DNA from: Cytophagales bacterium
GTDB lineage: Bacteria > Bacteroidota > Bacteroidia > Cytophagales > 172606-1
Assembly: GCA_030446715.1 (NCBI GenBank)
Contig: JAUJMU010000003.1
Span: 331,630 to 395,629, forward strand
Direction: 5' to 3'
DNA: 64,000 nucleotides
Part shown: positions 47,758-56,418 of the stretch, piece after piece
How positions within the stretch are numbered: position 1 is the stretch's first letter
How the letters are laid out: every line of letters begins with the position of its first letter
Translations under genes and position numbers: made by a program
The notes under the pieces: generated by a model
Database searches by the model: none
Told to the model about the DNA's origin: nothing
What the model saw: only the letters and a program-made list of their open reading frames with translations

Positions 47758-49071
47758 ATGATCATCATAGACAAAGCCCTGCGGAAAAGAGCAGCCGAAA
47801 ATAACCCCATCCGCGTAGCCATGGTTGGCGCTGGTTTTATGGCCCGTGGCATTGCCTTGCAAATCTGCAACTACGTACCGGGTATGGAATTGGTCGCAAT
47901 TGCCAACCGGACCCTCGACAATGCCCGGCGGGCTTACCGCGAAACCGGCCACGACTCCGTTGCGGTTGAAACGGTGGGACAGCTGGAAGAAGCAATCAGC
48001 CGCGGACAATACGCCGTTACGGATAATCCGCTGCTGGTCTGCGAAGCCGGTAACGTGGATGCGGTAATCGAAGTGACCGGGTCCGTAGAATACGGTGCCC
48101 GCGTGGTCCTGCACGCCATCCGCCACGGCAAACACGTAATTCTGATGAACGCCGAAGTAGACGGGACCATTGGCTCCATCCTGAAGCATTACGCGGATAA
48201 GGCCGGCGTGGTATACACGGTATCAGATGGCGACCAGCCCGGGGTCATTATGAATCTGTACCGTTTCGTGAAAGGAATTGGGGTGAAGCCGGTGCTTTGC
48301 GGAAATATCAAAGGGCTGCACGACCCGTACCGGAACCCTACCACCCAGAAAGGTTTTGCCGAGAAATGGGGGCAGAATCCCAGCATGGTCACTTCTTTCG
48401 CCGATGGAACCAAAATCTCCTACGAACAAGCCTGCGTGGCCAATGCCACCGGCATGCGCGTAGGCAAGCGGGGAATGTTTGGCCCGACCGTGCCGGCCGG
48501 AACCCCGATCGAAAAAACGGTAGACCTGTACCCACCCGAAGCCATGCTGGAAGGCCCCGGAATAGTTGATTATGTGGTAGGTGCGGCTCCGGGTCCGGGG
48601 GTTTACGTACTGGGCACCCATGACGACCCCTCCATGCGTCACTACCTGAACCTTTATAAACTGGGCGAAGGTCCGCTTTACTGCTTCTACACGCCTTATC
48701 ACCTGTGCCATTTTGAAATTCACAACACCGTGGCAAGGGCTGTGCTGTTCGGAGATGCCAACCTGGCTCCGATTGGTGCACCCTGCGTTGAGGTGGTAGC
48801 CACGGCCAAAATTGACCTGCAGGCTGGCCAGACGGTGGACGGACTCGGTGAATACATGACGTATGGCCTTGCTGAAAACTACGATGTATCGAGGGCTGAA
48901 AATTTGCTGCCCATTGGTCTGGCCGAAGGGGCCGTCCTGAAACGGGATGTACCCAAAGATCAGGTGCTTACCTTCGATGACGTGGATTTGCCGGCCGGCA
49001 GCCTCTGCGTTCAACTGTACAAAGAGCAACTGGCCATGTTTCCGGCACCGGTACCAGCAGGAGTAGTGTAA
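47758..49071 (+). CDS. DRL-like (homoserine-dehydrogenase-like) oxidoreductase with SAF domain
   Basis: A 437-residue protein with an N-terminal Rossmann fold (RVAMVGAGFMARGIALQI, about residues 20-40), a catalytic part with a VSDGDQPGVIMNLYRF segment and a Cys/His-containing region (YTPYHLCHFEIHNTV), and a C-terminal SAF domain (about 370-430, LPIGLAEGAVLKRDVPKDQV). This matches the 'DXR-like' (DRL) family described in Brucella, where one member catalyses 1-deoxyxylulose-5-phosphate reductoisomerisation; other members occur in sugar clusters and their substrates are unknown. It is not homoserine dehydrogenase: the ACT domain is absent. Position after rfbC suggests a role in the sugar set. 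Confidence 0.75.
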   Translation: MIIIDKALRKRAAENNPIRVAMVGAGFMARGIALQICNYVPGMELVAIANRTLDNARRAYRETGHDSVAVETVGQLEEAISRGQYAVTDNPLLVCEAGNVDAVIEVTGSVEYGARVVLHAIRHGKHVILMNAEVDGTIGSILKHYADKAGVVYTVSDGDQPGVIMNLYRFVKGIGVKPVLCGNIKGLHDPYRNPTTQKGFAEKWGQNPSMVTSFADGTKISYEQACVANATGMRVGKRGMFGPTVPAGTPIEKTVDLYPPEAMLEGPGIVDYVVGAAPGPGVYVLGTHDDPSMRHYLNLYKLGEGPLYCFYTPYHLCHFEIHNTVARAVLFGDANLAPIGAPCVEVVATAKIDLQAGQTVDGLGEYMTYGLAENYDVSRAENLLPIGLAEGAVLKRDVPKDQVLTFDDVDLPAGSLCVQLYKEQLAMFPAPVPAGVV

Positions 49072-49183
49072 TCGGACTACCCGGTCTTCCAAAAGCGAAA
49101 GACGCCGGCAGACTGGTGGAAGAAGGATTACAAACCCATGTCATCTCTTTTTATTTCGTGCATTCTGTATTTTACAATACATT

Positions 49184-49216
49184 CAGACGCACCGGACCAC
49201 TGGCCCGGTGCGTCTG
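49184..49216 (+). terminator. Hairpin terminator after the sugar operon
   Basis: Perfect 12-bp arms CAGACGCACCGG / CCGGTGCGTCTG around a 9-base loop, followed by TTCATTT. It lies 112 bases after the last sugar gene. Confidence 0.75.
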
Positions 49217-49325
49217 TTCATTTAAGAGCAGTGGGGCCTTTTTTCATGGCCTGAGAAGGTGTACCGCTCGGGGTGATTCCTTTGAAACAGGTAGTGGGTC
49301 AGACGGCCCATCTGCTGGCATCCGT

Positions 49326-49901
49326 TTACGTTATGAGGGCATTGTGCTTTTTAAGCAACTCCTTCAGGTGAGGTGGAAAACTAAAATGCTGATCAATAAA
49401 ACCATTGATTATATCCTTCGTTTCTGAGGACAGCATCAGAGAAATCTGCTCAACAGCATCGCGGCTGATCATGTAAGGCAGGTAACTGAACAATAAATCT
49501 CCGCCGTCGCAATGGGCGTACAAGTGGTATTCAGCAATGTTTCCGGACGGAACCCCGGTGATCAGGCAATGCGAAATCCATTTTTCAACCTGCAGCCCAG
49601 CCTCCCGTATCAGTTTTTCCCGCCGTCCGGGCAGATCTACTGCCGAATTAAAATAATCCGTGATGATTTGCGCCGAATCGGGGGAAACTTCATTTCTCAT
49701 CCTGCTCAGGCAAGGCAGGCAAAGGGCATATTCGAAAATAATATCCTGCGCCGAGTATCCCGGATACTGCCGGATGGCTTTTTCGATTATATACTGGGTG
49801 TCGTTTACGAGGAGGTTTTTGCTGCAAACCGTGCAGCTTTGAAATGGCTCTCCCCCTGCAAAAGAGTAAAACACTTCAGGGATGGCAATATAATCTGTCA
49901 T
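49326..49901 (-). CDS. Protein of unknown function with two CxxC pairs
   Basis: A 191-residue soluble protein that I do not recognise. CTVC near residue 23 and CLPC near residue 62 could bind a zinc ion. The C-terminal half is helical. The start codon overlaps by four bases (ATGA) the end of an upstream frame, which may be the tail of a decayed gene or a real small partner; see the gap 49902-50766. Confidence 0.65.
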   Translation of the reverse strand: MTDYIAIPEVFYSFAGGEPFQSCTVCSKNLLVNDTQYIIEKAIRQYPGYSAQDIIFEYALCLPCLSRMRNEVSPDSAQIITDYFNSAVDLPGRREKLIREAGLQVEKWISHCLITGVPSGNIAEYHLYAHCDGGDLLFSYLPYMISRDAVEQISLMLSSETKDIINGFIDQHFSFPPHLKELLKKHNALIT

Positions 49902-50766
49902 AAAGCACTTCCTTTATAAATGTTTGAATATTCAGAGGAAAATTCGTCTGTCTCATCGCCGCCTGGAATGCGGCCACTTTTGCGGGAATCAAACAATGGG
50001 GTATAAGCTTTGCCGGCCAACAAAATAAAGCAAGATGGTGATGCTACGGGTGTCGGGCTGTTTCGGTTCTCCCGCCAGCCCGACAAGGGATGTATACCGG
50101 TGACCCAACTTTTTTGTTTACCTTTCAGAATTGAAATTTTCGAGGCTTGCCCGCCGGGTAATTTCCTGCGGCAGCCAGAAAAAGGTCCTGTCCTGCCGGA
50201 ATGCATATTCAATAGTCAGCTCCGGAGCAACAGAAAGGTTTCCTTTTCCTGCCTCCAATAAAGATAAAAGATAATAGTGGAGCAGGCAATTTGTCAGCAA
50301 CAATTGTCACCCGGCAAATGATTATTTACCGGGTGACAATTGTTGCTGATAGTTAGCTTCTGATACCTGTCCGAAATGAAAGTAAATAATTTGCCACCGC
50401 AAAGGCGAAGGTAAATTACCCGAACTGTTGGCGAAAAGGTTCCTTCCTGAATTTGTTTATCCGGCTTTGGAATCGGCGATAAATTGAAGGCCGGCCATAC
50501 TTCCGTTCTAAAATTAAATTACTGTAAACAATTTGTGAAACAGTATCCCTGGGAAGTTAATTTGCGTAGACGGATTTTGGGGTAATCAAATTTAAAATTT
50601 GCTTCCGGTGCATCCCGGTAGCAGGCAGTCTGAAGGGTGGTACTGAGTCACCGGTATGTTTTCTCCATCTGTCCGGAACACCGGGAAATACAATGCAGAT
50701 CAGGCTGCATCAGCTTAAGAAACAGCCCTGTAGTAACGAATATCTTTATAATCCTCTTCGTCACAC
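49902..50766. other. Intergenic region with a large hairpin and possible gene relics
   Basis: No firm gene. Leftward frames at 50118-50303 (61 codons, with APELTIEYAFRQDRTFFWLP) and at 49898-50212 (104 codons, ending ATGA-overlapped with the next gene) might be pieces of one decayed gene. A palindrome CAAATTT-A-AAATTTG lies at 50587-50601, 165 bases before the NRPS start. The 21-bp hairpin at 50294-50349 is listed separately. Confidence 0.45.
50294..50349. repeat. Perfect 21-bp inverted repeat with 14-base loop
   Basis: Arms 50294-50314 and 50329-50349 (core CAACAATTGTCACCCGG) are fully complementary, and the AAAT/ATTT pair inside can extend the stem. There is no T-run on either side, so it is not an ordinary terminator. 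Confidence 0.9.
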
Positions 50767-53700
50767 ATGCTTGGAATCGGTCACTCCTTTATTCCTTTAT
50801 TAAGGCCGGGTAATATTCAACCCATACCCGAAAAACCAGACGTAATTCAGGAAATTGATCACCCTGCCGGTAAATCCTTACCTGCCGGCACCGGCAGTCC
50901 GGTTTGCGTATTTATCGGAGAGGGGTCGTTGCTGCAGCAATGTATTCAGGCCGTGCTGGCGGAAGGCTTCGTCGTCCTGGCCGTAGTTTCGGCGGACTCC
51001 CGGATCAACGCCCTCTCCCGGCAGCAGGGAATTCTGCAGGCAGCCAATTTTCTGGAACTGGAAAAGATCCTTGACTCGGCAGAGGTAGATTTTCTTTTCA
51101 GCGTGGTCAACCACCGGATCATTTCCCCGTCGGTCCTGCGGCGGCTCAAAGGAATGGCCATCAAATTCCATGACGGCCCCTTGCCCAGGTACGCCGGTTT
51201 GCATGCCACTTCCTGGGCTATTCTGAACGGGGAGCAGAAACATGGCATTACCTGGCACGTGGCAGATGAAGAGATTGACACGGGTGCCATACTGCTGCAA
51301 AAGGAAGTATCCGTAGACAACGATGACACCGCACTTACGCTGAATGCCAAGTGTTATCAGGCAGCCGCGGAAGGGTTTAAGACCCTGCTCCATCAGCTGA
51401 AAACGGGTCAGCTTACTTCCGTGCCTCAGCCAGCACAGGGGCGGAGTTATTTTTCCCGGCAGCACCGGCCGGCCCAGGGAGGCGTTATTTCCTTCCGGCA
51501 GCCCGCCGGGGATATATGGCGTCTTTGCCGGGCACTGGACTTCGGACCTTATCCCAATCCACTCGGTCTGCCCAAGGTCTGGGATGGCCAGCAATTTTTT
51601 CTGCCTGCCGGATTTCGGGTGCTGGATATCCCTTCTGTGCAGTCACCGGGGACAGTTACCCTGAAAGACCACGAAATCCTTGTCGCCACCGGAACCACGG
51701 ATGTATCCCTTGCCGGGGTCAGTACGCTGGAAGGAAAACTCATTACACCCCTGGAACTCAGAAAGGATTATGGATGGACCTCCGGCACCGTTCTGGGAAA
51801 ACTTCCACCGGTCCTGGCAGCACGCATCGAACGCCGCGACGCTGATTTTGCCCGGCACCAGGCATACTGGGCAGAGAAGCTGCAAAACATGCAGCCCGCT
51901 TCCTTACCTTTTGCCTCGCGGATCAGGCAGGCAGCGCAGCCGGTACCTTACCACTGCCTCTGGCAGAATCTTCCGGAGGACATTGAGTCCGATCCGGCGT
52001 TTGCCTGGGATGGTGCAGCTTTTCTGGCGGCAGCCCTGGCGGTTTATCTATACCGGATCAGTGGTCAGTCAGAAGTCTGGTTTGGTTTCTCCTCCCGGCG
52101 GCTTTGTCTGATGCTGGACGAAGTTCCTCCTTATTTTGCCGGTTGGTTACCTGCCCGGGCCGTAATCGGCCCTGAAACCTCCCTGAATCAGATTTGTTCG
52201 CTTCTGCATAAGGAGTTGAGTACCATTGGTAAAAAAAGAACCTATTCGCGTGACCTCGTTGCCCGGTATCCCTCCCTGCGGGGGCGGCAGGAACTGCAGG
52301 ATGGACCTGTTTTTCCGGTGAGCCTGTTTGTGCAGGAATCATCAGGAGCCATACCTGATGACCTGCCCGGCCCCCTGACCCTGGTCATTCAGGAAAAGGG
52401 AACCCGTTATGCATGGATCGGTGATTCTGCCCGCCTTGGCAAGGAGGCAATGGAACAGATTGCCGGTCAATTTCATACGCTGCTCAACAGCATGATCAAC
52501 CAACCGGCCACCGCCGCCGGAAAGCTGACCCTTCTGCCCGCCGCAGAAAGAGACCGGATTTTGTACGGCTGGAATCAAACCGCCTTCCCCTACAATGAAG
52601 CGATCTGCCTCCACCAGCTGTTTGAACATCAGACTGCTAAAACACCTGATGCGGCTGCACTGTTCTTCGGGAGCCATTGCTTATCCTACGCACAGGTAAA
52701 CCGGCGGGCCAATCAACTGGCTCACCACCTGCAGAATCTGGGCGTAGGCCCCAATGTGCCGGTAGGCGTAGGCCTGGAAAAATCACTCGAAAAGGTGATC
52801 AGCGTTTTGGGAATCCTTAAGGCTGGCGGTGCCTACGTACCCCTTGACCCGCTGGCTCCCCGCGACCGGCTGGCGCTGATGCTGGAAGACCTGCAACTAC
52901 CGGTAATACTGACCCAGCCGCATCTGCAAGACCGCTTTGCTGCCTTTTCCGGACAGGTTATCCCCTTAAAAAACGGCTGGGAAGGCTTTGCCGGCGTTCC
53001 GGATGAAAATCCCAGGAGTGAAGTAAATCCGGACCACCTTGCCTACATCATTTTCACTTCAGGTTCAACCGGCGTGCCCAAGGGGGTGGCCGTAAAGCAC
53101 CGGCCAGTGATCAACCTCATTGAATGGGTGAACCGCACGTTCCGGATAGGTCCGGGTGACCGGGTGCTTTTTATCAATTCCCTGGGATTTGACCTGTCCG
53201 TTTACGACATATTCGGCTTGCTGTCCGCAGGAGGTTCCATCCGGATTGCCAGCCGGGAAGAGTTGCAGGACCCGCAGAAACTCCTGCACATCCTCTATCA
53301 CGAGCCGATTACCTTCTGGAACTCAGCACCGGCGGCTCTGTCGCAGCTGATTCCGTTCTCCTACTCCTTTTCTCCCGCCAGAAAGAAAACCAGGCTGCGG
53401 CTTGCCTTTCTGAGCGGCGACTGGATTCCGCTATCCATGCCCGGCTGGATCCGTTCTGTCTTTCCCGGCACTCAGGTAATCAGTCTCGGGGGCGCTACGG
53501 AGGCAACGGTATGGTCCAATTATTTCCCGGTCGGCACGGTGGAAGAACACTGGGCAAGTATTCCGTACGGCAAGCCTATCCAGAATGCCCGTTACCACAT
53601 TCTGAACGATTTTCTGGAGCCGGTGCCCGTGGGGGTAACCGGGAATCTGTATATCGGCGGCTCCTGCCTTGCTGAGGGCTATTTCCAGCGTCCGGAGCTT

Positions 53701-55287
53701 ACCGCCGGCCGCTTTATTCCTGATCCGTTCGGGCAAACTTCGTCAGACCGCCTCTACAAAACCGGTGACCTTGCCCGCTACTGGCCCGACGGCACCATTG
53801 AGTTTCTGGGCCGGGCAGACTTCCAGGTGAAAATCCGGGGCTACCGGGTAGAGCTGGGGGAGATAGAAGCAGTGCTCAGCCAGCGGCGCGTTATCAGAGA
53901 AGTACTCGTGATGGCCGTCCCTGACCCGGCTGGTGGCAAGTGCCTGATTGCCTATCTGGTACCTGAGTCAGGGGGCTCCGTTGACGCTCATCAGTTGCGC
54001 CAGTACCTGCAGGAAAAATTGCCAGAATACATGATCCCATCGGCATTCGTCTGGCTGGATGCTTTTCCGGTCAATGCCAGCGGCAAAATAGACCGCAAAG
54101 CCTTGCCTGCTCCCGAAAGGTTACCCGAACCCGGCGGCGATTACCTGCCGCCCCGCACCTCCACTGAAATTCTGCTGGGCAAGATCTGGCAGCAGGTATT
54201 GCAGAGAGAAAAAATCGGGGTTCAGACCAACTTCTTCCAGACCGGCGGGCATTCTCTGGCGGCTGGTCAGGTCATTTCTCACCTTCACCAGATTACGGGT
54301 CGCCTGCTGCCCCTGTCGGCCATCTTTGCCCACCCTTCCATTGAAAAGTTAGGTGCTTTTCTCGACCAAAGCACTTGCCGGGAAGCATGGAAAAGTGTGG
54401 TTATGGTGAAAGAGGGCGGAGCCAGGCCTCCGCTGGTCTGCATCCACCCGATATCCGGCGATATAGAATACGCCTACAAACTCGCCTCCTGGCTGCCGGA
54501 CGCCCAGCCCGTGTACGGCATACTGGCCTGGGGCATCAACGGGGTAGATGAGCCTTTCCCGACCATAGAGCAGGCCGCTGCTGCCTACACCCGGCAACTG
54601 ATGGCACAGTTCCCGCCGGGTCCGGTCTATCTGGCAGGCTATTCGTACGGCGGCTATGTTGCCTGGGAAATGGCCCGTCAATTGCAGAGCCACGGTTATC
54701 AGGTAGAAAATCTAATCCTGTTTGATACTTATCTGATCAATCAGGCAAGAACCTACCGGAACTACCCGGCCAGATACGTACTGCTCAGCTGCCTGAGTTT
54801 ATTATTTTCCGTTCAGAATCTCCGGGATTTTTTCCGGACTCAGTACTGGCGGGGGCTGGTCAGAAGAGGCAAAGCCGTTCTGAAAGTGGCCGGCCATCGT
54901 GCGGGAATGTTCCCGTACCCCAAGCCTTTGCCCAAAGATCCTGATGAACTTTCCAGGCCAGTGCATTCCGTACTTTCTCTGAGAGATCAGATCCGGGAAC
55001 GACTTTACCGGGTGCTTGGGGAGGCAGCCGGCGCCTATACCTTTGATACCTACTCCGGAGATGTAGTTTTTATCCGTGCCGTGGAGGGAGCTGCCCGCTA
55101 CCTGAAAAACTCTGATTTTGGCTGGAATAAGAAAATTAAGGGAAATCTGGTGGTGTATGATGTTCAGGGGGTGGATCATTATAATCTGTTCCGGGAAGAC
55201 GAGGATGTACGAACCATTGCTGCCCTTGTGGAGAAAAACCTGAACAAAACCGGAGAAACAAAGCCACCTCCTGACCTTTCCACGTGA
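50767..55287 (+). CDS. Single-module NRPS: formyltransferase-like, truncated C, A(Cys-type), T, TE
   Basis: A 1506-residue multidomain enzyme. Residues about 40-330: formyltransferase-like domain with H135 and D171 in the expected places but K133 where catalytic Asn is normal. Residues about 355-590: only the C-terminal lobe of a condensation domain; no HHxxxDG motif. Residues about 600-1110: adenylation domain with YIIFTSGSTGVPKGV, GATEATVWS, YKTGDLARYWPDG and NASGKIDRKAL; specificity residues D809 L810 Y813 N852 F881 S883 L907 V915 W916 K1107, close to the cysteine code DLYNLSLIWK. Residues about 1125-1200: carrier with S1163 in GGHSL. Residues about 1220-1500: thioesterase with GYSYGG (S1293), D1320 and H1471. 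It stands alone. The product is unknown; a cysteine-derived small molecule is inferred. Confidence 0.9.
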   Translation: MLGIGHSFIPLLRPGNIQPIPEKPDVIQEIDHPAGKSLPAGTGSPVCVFIGEGSLLQQCIQAVLAEGFVVLAVVSADSRINALSRQQGILQAANFLELEKILDSAEVDFLFSVVNHRIISPSVLRRLKGMAIKFHDGPLPRYAGLHATSWAILNGEQKHGITWHVADEEIDTGAILLQKEVSVDNDDTALTLNAKCYQAAAEGFKTLLHQLKTGQLTSVPQPAQGRSYFSRQHRPAQGGVISFRQPAGDIWRLCRALDFGPYPNPLGLPKVWDGQQFFLPAGFRVLDIPSVQSPGTVTLKDHEILVATGTTDVSLAGVSTLEGKLITPLELRKDYGWTSGTVLGKLPPVLAARIERRDADFARHQAYWAEKLQNMQPASLPFASRIRQAAQPVPYHCLWQNLPEDIESDPAFAWDGAAFLAAALAVYLYRISGQSEVWFGFSSRRLCLMLDEVPPYFAGWLPARAVIGPETSLNQICSLLHKELSTIGKKRTYSRDLVARYPSLRGRQELQDGPVFPVSLFVQESSGAIPDDLPGPLTLVIQEKGTRYAWIGDSARLGKEAMEQIAGQFHTLLNSMINQPATAAGKLTLLPAAERDRILYGWNQTAFPYNEAICLHQLFEHQTAKTPDAAALFFGSHCLSYAQVNRRANQLAHHLQNLGVGPNVPVGVGLEKSLEKVISVLGILKAGGAYVPLDPLAPRDRLALMLEDLQLPVILTQPHLQDRFAAFSGQVIPLKNGWEGFAGVPDENPRSEVNPDHLAYIIFTSGSTGVPKGVAVKHRPVINLIEWVNRTFRIGPGDRVLFINSLGFDLSVYDIFGLLSAGGSIRIASREELQDPQKLLHILYHEPITFWNSAPAALSQLIPFSYSFSPARKKTRLRLAFLSGDWIPLSMPGWIRSVFPGTQVISLGGATEATVWSNYFPVGTVEEHWASIPYGKPIQNARYHILNDFLEPVPVGVTGNLYIGGSCLAEGYFQRPELTAGRFIPDPFGQTSSDRLYKTGDLARYWPDGTIEFLGRADFQVKIRGYRVELGEIEAVLSQRRVIREVLVMAVPDPAGGKCLIAYLVPESGGSVDAHQLRQYLQEKLPEYMIPSAFVWLDAFPVNASGKIDRKALPAPERLPEPGGDYLPPRTSTEILLGKIWQQVLQREKIGVQTNFFQTGGHSLAAGQVISHLHQITGRLLPLSAIFAHPSIEKLGAFLDQSTCREAWKSVVMVKEGGARPPLVCIHPISGDIEYAYKLASWLPDAQPVYGILAWGINGVDEPFPTIEQAAAAYTRQLMAQFPPGPVYLAGYSYGGYVAWEMARQLQSHGYQVENLILFDTYLINQARTYRNYPARYVLLSCLSLLFSVQNLRDFFRTQYWRGLVRRGKAVLKVAGHRAGMFPYPKPLPKDPDELSRPVHSVLSLRDQIRERLYRVLGEAAGAYTFDTYSGDVVFIRAVEGAARYLKNSDFGWNKKIKGNLVVYDVQGVDHYNLFREDEDVRTIAALVEKNLNKTGETKPPPDLST

Positions 55288-55299
55288 ACTGTGTTACAG

Positions 55300-55327
55300 A
55301 AAGCTTCTCCTGCCGGGAAGCTTTTTT
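55300..55327 (+). terminator. Intrinsic terminator after the NRPS
   Basis: Stem AAAGCTTC / GAAGCTTT (55300-55307, 55317-55324) followed by a T-run; 13 bases after the NRPS stop. Confidence 0.85.
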
Positions 55328-55490
55328 GTTTGGTTATTTTCAACAGGCACCTGACTGCCTGTACCGGTCGTTTCTTTTCCAGCCCCTGCCTCTCTCCTGC
55401 CGCAGTAAAAAGTTTTTTGTTTACAGAAATCCGCGGCACAGGGTATGAGCGTAGGTTTTGGCAAATGCTTACCAAAACCCTGTAACTCAA

Positions 55491-55762
55491 ATGAAAAAAC
55501 AGCTATTCTGTTCAGCGCTGCCCTGTTGGCGGCGTCGGTTTCAATGCCTCTTACGGCCCGGAACACCAGCGCAAGCGGCAGCAAATCTGAAACGGAAACC
55601 GTGATGGTCGGCGGCGAAGCCATGTATCCGCAAAAGAACATCGTGGAAAATGCCGTCAGTTCAAAAGACCACACGACGCTGGCAGCCAACGTTACCATTA
55701 CGGATGTCAGTCAGTCCAACGGCGTGATACACGTCATTGACAGGGTGGTCCTGCCGCAATAA
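55491..55762 (+). pseudogene. Fasciclin (FAS1) protein gene, frameshifted and internally deleted
   Basis: The natural start ATG at 55491 is followed by A6; one more A would restore MKKTAILFSAALLAASVSMP, a normal signal peptide. The remaining frame reads VMVGGEAMYPQKNIVENAVS, then SKDHTTLAA joined directly to NVTITDVSQSNGVIHVIDRV. In intact Bacteroidota fasciclins these are the first and last parts of the FAS1 domain with about 100 residues between. So this copy has lost the core of the domain and its start frame. It lies just upstream of the sigma/anti-sigma pair, separated by a terminator. Confidence 0.82.
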
Positions 55763-55788
55763 GACCCGGGTTTGGGTGTACAGTTGCG

Positions 55789-55819
55789 AAAGGGGTTTTC
55801 CCAGTCAGGAAGCCCCTTT
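55789..55819 (+). terminator. Intrinsic terminator after the fasciclin remnant
   Basis: Arms AAAGGGGTTT (55789-55798) and AAGCCCCTTT (55810-55819) with one G-T pair and an 11-base loop, then GCTTTTG. It separates the fasciclin gene from the sigma factor gene. Confidence 0.75.
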
Positions 55820-55865
55820 GCTTTTGCCAAAATATATGTAGATTGGGCCGAAACCTCCCGCCAAC

Positions 55866-56417
55866 GTGGCCAACCGTAATTCCAGATTAATTAATGAACA
55901 GGAACTGATCCGGCTCCTGCGGCTACGCGAGAAAAAAGGCTATACCCTTCTCTACGATAATTATTCTGCTGCCCTGTACGGCGTAATCCGAAAAATTGTA
56001 CGCTCCGAAGAATTGGCGCAGGATGTGATGCAGGATGCCTTTGTGAAGATCTGGAGAAGTTTTGACTCGTTTGACGATGCCAAAGGCAGTCTTTTTACCT
56101 GGATTCTGAACGTAGCCCGCAATACGGCCATTGACCGGATCAGGTCGCAGTCCTACAAACAGACCATGAACGCCCAACCGCTGAGCAGCTCTTCTCCCGG
56201 TATGGAGATGAGTTCGGCCACTCACCAGGCGGTGGACCACATCGGACTGGACACTGTACTGCCCCTGCTTCGGCCCGAACACCGGGAAATTATTGATTAT
56301 TTATACTTTAAAGGTTTCACCCAGACCGAGGTGGCTGAAAATTTAGGCATGCCTCTCGGGACCGTAAAAACAAGAGTCCGGATGGCAATTGATCATTTAA
56401 GAAAAATTCTGAAATAA
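55866..56417 (+). CDS. ECF RNA polymerase sigma factor, SigK-like
   Basis: A 183-residue group 4 sigma factor. Region 2 (about 25-95, YDNYSAALYGVIRKIVRSEE and DAFVKIWRSFDSFDDAKGSL) binds core and the -10 element; region 4 (about 125-180, LLRPEHREIIDYLYFKGFTQ then LGMPLGTVKTRVRMAIDHLR) binds the -35 element. The start is GTG at 55866, since no ATG is placed well. The anti-sigma gene begins one base after its stop, so the two are translationally linked. The pair sits next to a fasciclin gene, as SigK-RskA does in mycobacteria. Confidence 0.93.
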   Translation: MANRNSRLINEQELIRLLRLREKKGYTLLYDNYSAALYGVIRKIVRSEELAQDVMQDAFVKIWRSFDSFDDAKGSLFTWILNVARNTAIDRIRSQSYKQTMNAQPLSSSSPGMEMSSATHQAVDHIGLDTVLPLLRPEHREIIDYLYFKGFTQTEVAENLGMPLGTVKTRVRMAIDHLRKILK

Positions 56418-56418
56418 A

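Noticed and set aside
47758-49071. Homoserine dehydrogenase
   Set aside because: The N-terminal fold is similar, but there is no ACT domain and a SAF domain is present; DRL-like fits better.
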